Of a DNA stretch of 64,000 bases, positions 61,471 through 64,000 are shown piece after piece. A model generated the notes under the pieces. That model was not told the origin of the DNA, did not search any database, and worked only from the letters and a program-made list of their open reading frames with translations. Made by a program: the position numbers and the translations under genes. Where the stretch lies: assembly GCF_001650735.1 (NCBI RefSeq), contig NZ_LXVY01000034.1:248001-312000 (forward strand), given 5' to 3'. The stretch comes from Sphingomonas sp. TDK1. Lineage in GTDB: Bacteria > Pseudomonadota > Alphaproteobacteria > Sphingomonadales > Sphingomonadaceae. Each line of letters opens with the position of its first letter. The stretch's first letter is position 1.

Positions 61471-62868
61471 ATGTTCCGTACCGCTTTTGCCGCCACCCTG
61501 CTGATCGCTACGCCTGCCGCCGCGCAGCAGCTTACCGCTGAACAGACCGCCAAGGTCGACGCAATCGTTGCCGAGGCGCTGAAAAGCAGCGGCGTCCCCT
61601 CCGCCTCGGTAGCGATCGTGCGGGACGGCAAGATCGTCTTCACCAAGGCTTATGGCGACCAGGGTCCGGGGATCGCCAAGGGTCCCGACGCCAATGCCAA
61701 GTACCAGATCGCGTCGATTTCCAAGCAGTTCACGGCAGCGGCGATCCTGCTCTTGGCGGACGAGGGCAAGTTGAGCCTGGACGACAAGGTGTCGAAATGG
61801 CTTCCCGACGTCACCGATGCCGATGCGATCACGATTCGCCAGCTGCTGAGCCACACCGCGGGCCTGCAGGATTATTGGCCGCAGGACTATAGCTTCAAGG
61901 CGATGGAGACGGCGGTGCCCCCGCAGCAGATCGTCGATCGCTGGGCCAAAAAGCCGCTGGACTTCGCCCCCGGCACCGCCTGGCAATATTCGAACACCGG
62001 CTATGTCGTGGCCGGTATGATTATCGAGAAGGCTTCGGGCAGGAAGCTGCTCGACTATCTCCAGGCCAGGATCTTCAAGCCGTTGGGGATGGACGCGATC
62101 GATCAGGACAAAGCGGTCGGCAAGGGGTTCCCGCAGGGAACGCATCGCTACGCACTCGGTCCGGTACGTCCCGCCAAGCCCGCGGCGGACGGCTGGCTAT
62201 GGGCAGCCGGCGAACTGGCGATGAGCGCTGCCGATCTCGCCAAGTGGGACATCGCGCGCATCGAACGCACCGTCATGCCCGCGCGGGACTGGGCAGTGCA
62301 GGAAACCGAGGTGAAGCTCGCCGATGGTTCGCCCACCCACTACGGCCTCGGCGTCTCGCTAGGCGAACATGCCGGCAAGAAGGAAGTGTCCCATGGCGGG
62401 GAAGCTGTGGGCTTTCTCTCCAGCAACGTCGTGATCCCGGAGGAGCGTTTCGCGGTCGTCTCGCTGGTCAATGCCGATTTCGGCGGTGCCCACGACGCGA
62501 TTGCCGAGGGCATCACCGATCTGCTCCTGCCGGTCACCAAGCCAGCAACCGCAGTGCTCGATCAGGAGCGGGACCGGTTGGCCCGCAAGCTGTTCGACCA
62601 GCTTCGCGCCGGTACGCCCGATCGCAGCCTGATGACGGAGGACGCGAACTATTTCTTCGATGCCACCGCGCTGGGTGATTATCGTGCGAGCCTCCTGCCG
62701 TTGGGCGAACCATTGGCGTTCGAACCGATCGGGAAGGCGCGGCTGCGTGGCGGCTTCGTCAACCGCAACTATCGCATTCGCTACAAGGATCGCAGCCTCA
62801 TCGCCGTCACCTATGCGGAGCCCGGCGCCGGCGGGAAGTTCGAACAGTTCCTGGTGATGCCGCGATGA
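61471..62868 (+). CDS. Serine hydrolase of the beta-lactamase / penicillin-binding family (class C-like)
   Basis: 465 aa with a signal peptide (FAATLLIATPAAAQ), so periplasmic. The nucleophile motif is S-x-x-K in IASISKQFTAA; the Tyr motif is WQYSNTGYVVAGM (Y-S-N); the third motif is H-G-G in EVSHGGEAVGFLSS. This set fits esterases, D-amino-acid peptidases and class C beta-lactamases. A further C-terminal domain (about 360-465) may gate the site. Antibiotic hydrolysis should not be assumed. Its stop overlaps the next start (ATGA). Confidence 0.87.
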   Translation: MFRTAFAATLLIATPAAAQQLTAEQTAKVDAIVAEALKSSGVPSASVAIVRDGKIVFTKAYGDQGPGIAKGPDANAKYQIASISKQFTAAAILLLADEGKLSLDDKVSKWLPDVTDADAITIRQLLSHTAGLQDYWPQDYSFKAMETAVPPQQIVDRWAKKPLDFAPGTAWQYSNTGYVVAGMIIEKASGRKLLDYLQARIFKPLGMDAIDQDKAVGKGFPQGTHRYALGPVRPAKPAADGWLWAAGELAMSAADLAKWDIARIERTVMPARDWAVQETEVKLADGSPTHYGLGVSLGEHAGKKEVSHGGEAVGFLSSNVVIPEERFAVVSLVNADFGGAHDAIAEGITDLLLPVTKPATAVLDQERDRLARKLFDQLRAGTPDRSLMTEDANYFFDATALGDYRASLLPLGEPLAFEPIGKARLRGGFVNRNYRIRYKDRSLIAVTYAEPGAGGKFEQFLVMPR

Positions 62869-63506
62869 GTGACGACTCCGTCTCCCGCGCGAAGGATCGC
62901 GCCGAAGCTGCTGCCGTGCGGCGGCGCTGGATCACGCTCGGCGAAATCCTGGGCGTCGCGGCAGTGCTGATCTCCGGTCTGACGCTCTGGAACAACTGGA
63001 CCGATCGGCGCGAAACAAAGGCAGAGAAGGCGGCAACCGAACAGCGCGCCTCCGCCAAGGTGGCAAAACTCGTGCTGGTTGCGACCGATCGCGGCAAGCA
63101 GACGCTAACGCTCAAGCCCGCCGCTGCCGAGCAATCTGTGCAGAGCCAATCGATCCTGTTCCCGACCCCGCTCGGCGTCTCCCCCGCCGCGACCACCGGC
63201 GAACCGCGCATCGAAGGTGGTTGGTTCGAGCACGCGCTGGTCAAGGCGCGCGAGACCGCCGGGCTGCCCGACAACAGCCGTGGCGACGATCGGCTGCCGG
63301 TGGTGATCGTTACCCAATTCCTGGCCGATGGCGAACCCCACGAAGATGTCGCGCTATACGACCTGGGCTATTCCATTTCGGGAAAGTTCCTCGGTGGGCA
63401 CAGCATCAGCCTGCGCGGCATCTCGCTGGTCTCGAAGGTGAAGCGCGCCGATGCTCAGACGAAGCTTGACGCTCGATGGAAGTCGCTGCTCCCGGCGGGC
63501 ACGTGA
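62865..63506 (+). CDS. Hypothetical membrane-anchored protein coupled to the serine hydrolase
   Basis: 213 aa. A single membrane helix lies near the N-terminus (LGEILGVAAVLISGLTLWNNW) after a basic cytoplasmic stub, followed by a charged stretch (TDRRETKAEKAATEQRAS) and a soluble domain of about 140 residues. No family is recognised. Its ATG overlaps the hydrolase stop by 4 bases, so the two are made together. It may hold or regulate the hydrolase at the membrane, but only the gene order supports that. Confidence 0.7.
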   Translation: MSDDSVSRAKDRAEAAAVRRRWITLGEILGVAAVLISGLTLWNNWTDRRETKAEKAATEQRASAKVAKLVLVATDRGKQTLTLKPAAAEQSVQSQSILFPTPLGVSPAATTGEPRIEGGWFEHALVKARETAGLPDNSRGDDRLPVVIVTQFLADGEPHEDVALYDLGYSISGKFLGGHSISLRGISLVSKVKRADAQTKLDARWKSLLPAGT

Positions 63507-63591
63507 ACTCCGCTGCCCGGCCGTGCACCAGCCCAAAAAACCACCGCCGAACGGACTAGGCGCGGGCCGCGCGGCATCCTAGATCAGGACC

Positions 63592-64000
63592 ATGACGGAT
63601 CTAAACACGCTCGTTCAGCCCGATCGCGGCCAGGCCGCTCGCACCATCCACCTGATTGATGCCAAGGGCTATGACGCCTGGCTCACGGCGCAACCGCCGC
63701 GGCATCGCGCAGCCGCCGCCGCGCAGAAGCTCAGCGCCGCAGCCATGGCGAGCGCGATCCTCCCCGGCGATGCGCCGGAGGATTGGTCCGTCGTCAGCGT
63801 CGTGGCGAATGTCGAGAAGCTGACCTCCTGGTGCCTCGCGAAGCTCGCCGAGACCTTGCCGGAGGGCACCTACCGCGTCGAAGGCGTGGAGCCCGGCAAG
63901 GCGATCTATGGCTGGCTGGTCGCCCAGTATAAGTTCGACCGTTACAAGAAGGCCGACCCCAAGGCGCAGGGCCCGCGCGTGCTGCTTACCGGCGATCCGG
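63592..64000 (+). CDS. Leucyl aminopeptidase family (M17) protein, 5' end only
   Basis: The first 136 codons are seen; the gene runs off the right edge. Features such as LVQPDRGQAARTIHLIDAKG, SVVSVVANVEKLTSWCLAKL, AETLPEGTYRV and YGWLVAQYKFDRYKK match the N-terminal domain of PepB-like M17 aminopeptidases of alphaproteobacteria. The catalytic domain with its two zinc or manganese ions lies outside the window. The ATG at 63592 has AGGA only 2 bases upstream, which is tight. Confidence 0.8.
   Translation, partial: MTDLNTLVQPDRGQAARTIHLIDAKGYDAWLTAQPPRHRAAAAAQKLSAAAMASAILPGDAPEDWSVVSVVANVEKLTSWCLAKLAETLPEGTYRVEGVEPGKAIYGWLVAQYKFDRYKKADPKAQGPRVLLTGDP

Overview
This is a GC-rich, gene-dense stretch of bacterial chromosome. 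It is most likely from a sphingomonad-type alphaproteobacterium (Sphingomonas or a close relative). The signs are a DivL-type pseudo-histidine kinase with Tyr in place of the phospho-accepting His, a divL-tsaE-amgK-murU gene order, a transaldolase-glucose-6-phosphate isomerase fusion inside a pentose-phosphate operon, a large TonB-dependent receptor, an RcnB-like protein, and short 'PGESRDP'-type palindromic repeats. No rRNA, tRNA, insertion sequence, prophage or CRISPR array was seen.

Layout: (1) 1-1.5 kb: 5' end of a histone-deacetylase-family gene, rppH, and a polytopic membrane protein. (2) 1.7-11.6 kb: a minus-strand propionyl-CoA assimilation operon in the order pccB, mce, scpA, a DUF3445 haem-oxidase-like gene, bioB, a 64-codon membrane peptide, pccA. 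It is read away from a divergent ScfR-type regulator (pccR). (3) 11.6-15.7 kb: assorted enzymes (class II aldolase, DOPA-dioxygenase-like, an orphan 2Fe-2S subunit, RcnB-like, prolyl-4-hydroxylase-like). (4) 15.7-24.6 kb: rpiA, tkt, tal-pgi, gnd, zwf and a HAD phosphatase, from tkt onward tightly packed. (5) 24.6-40.8 kb: aerobic cobalamin synthesis and cobalt uptake. One minus-strand chain runs from a cobalamin riboswitch through cobW-N-G-H-I-J. A second runs cobL-E-M-B-F-O-bluB-DUF1636. cobK lies inverted between the two. A nickel/cobalt transporter with its own, nearly identical riboswitch sits upstream.

(6) 40.8-49.5 kb: a DUF5690 transporter, a class A acid phosphatase, a GAF-GGDEF-EAL protein, and the murU-amgK-tsaE-divL group. 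(7) 49.5-64 kb: a TonB-dependent receptor with a strong terminator, ahcY with a palindromic operator, algH/yqgE, a peroxiredoxin, AMP nucleosidase, a GNAT acetyltransferase, a membrane diguanylate cyclase, rimO, a lipoprotein, a serine hydrolase with a coupled membrane-anchored protein, and the start of an M17 aminopeptidase.

The metabolic modules interlock. Propionyl-CoA carboxylase needs biotin, and bioB is in its operon. Methylmalonyl-CoA mutase needs adenosylcobalamin, and much of the corrin pathway plus cobalt uptake lies about 15 kb away under B12 riboswitch control. The most unusual points are the duplicated riboswitches placed in series, the inverted cobK whose start codon overlaps that of cobL, the DUF3445 gene carrying an in-frame palindromic repeat pair, and a bluB reading frame with no standard start where its family N-terminus should begin. 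No wholly unknown multi-gene system could be demonstrated from sequence alone.
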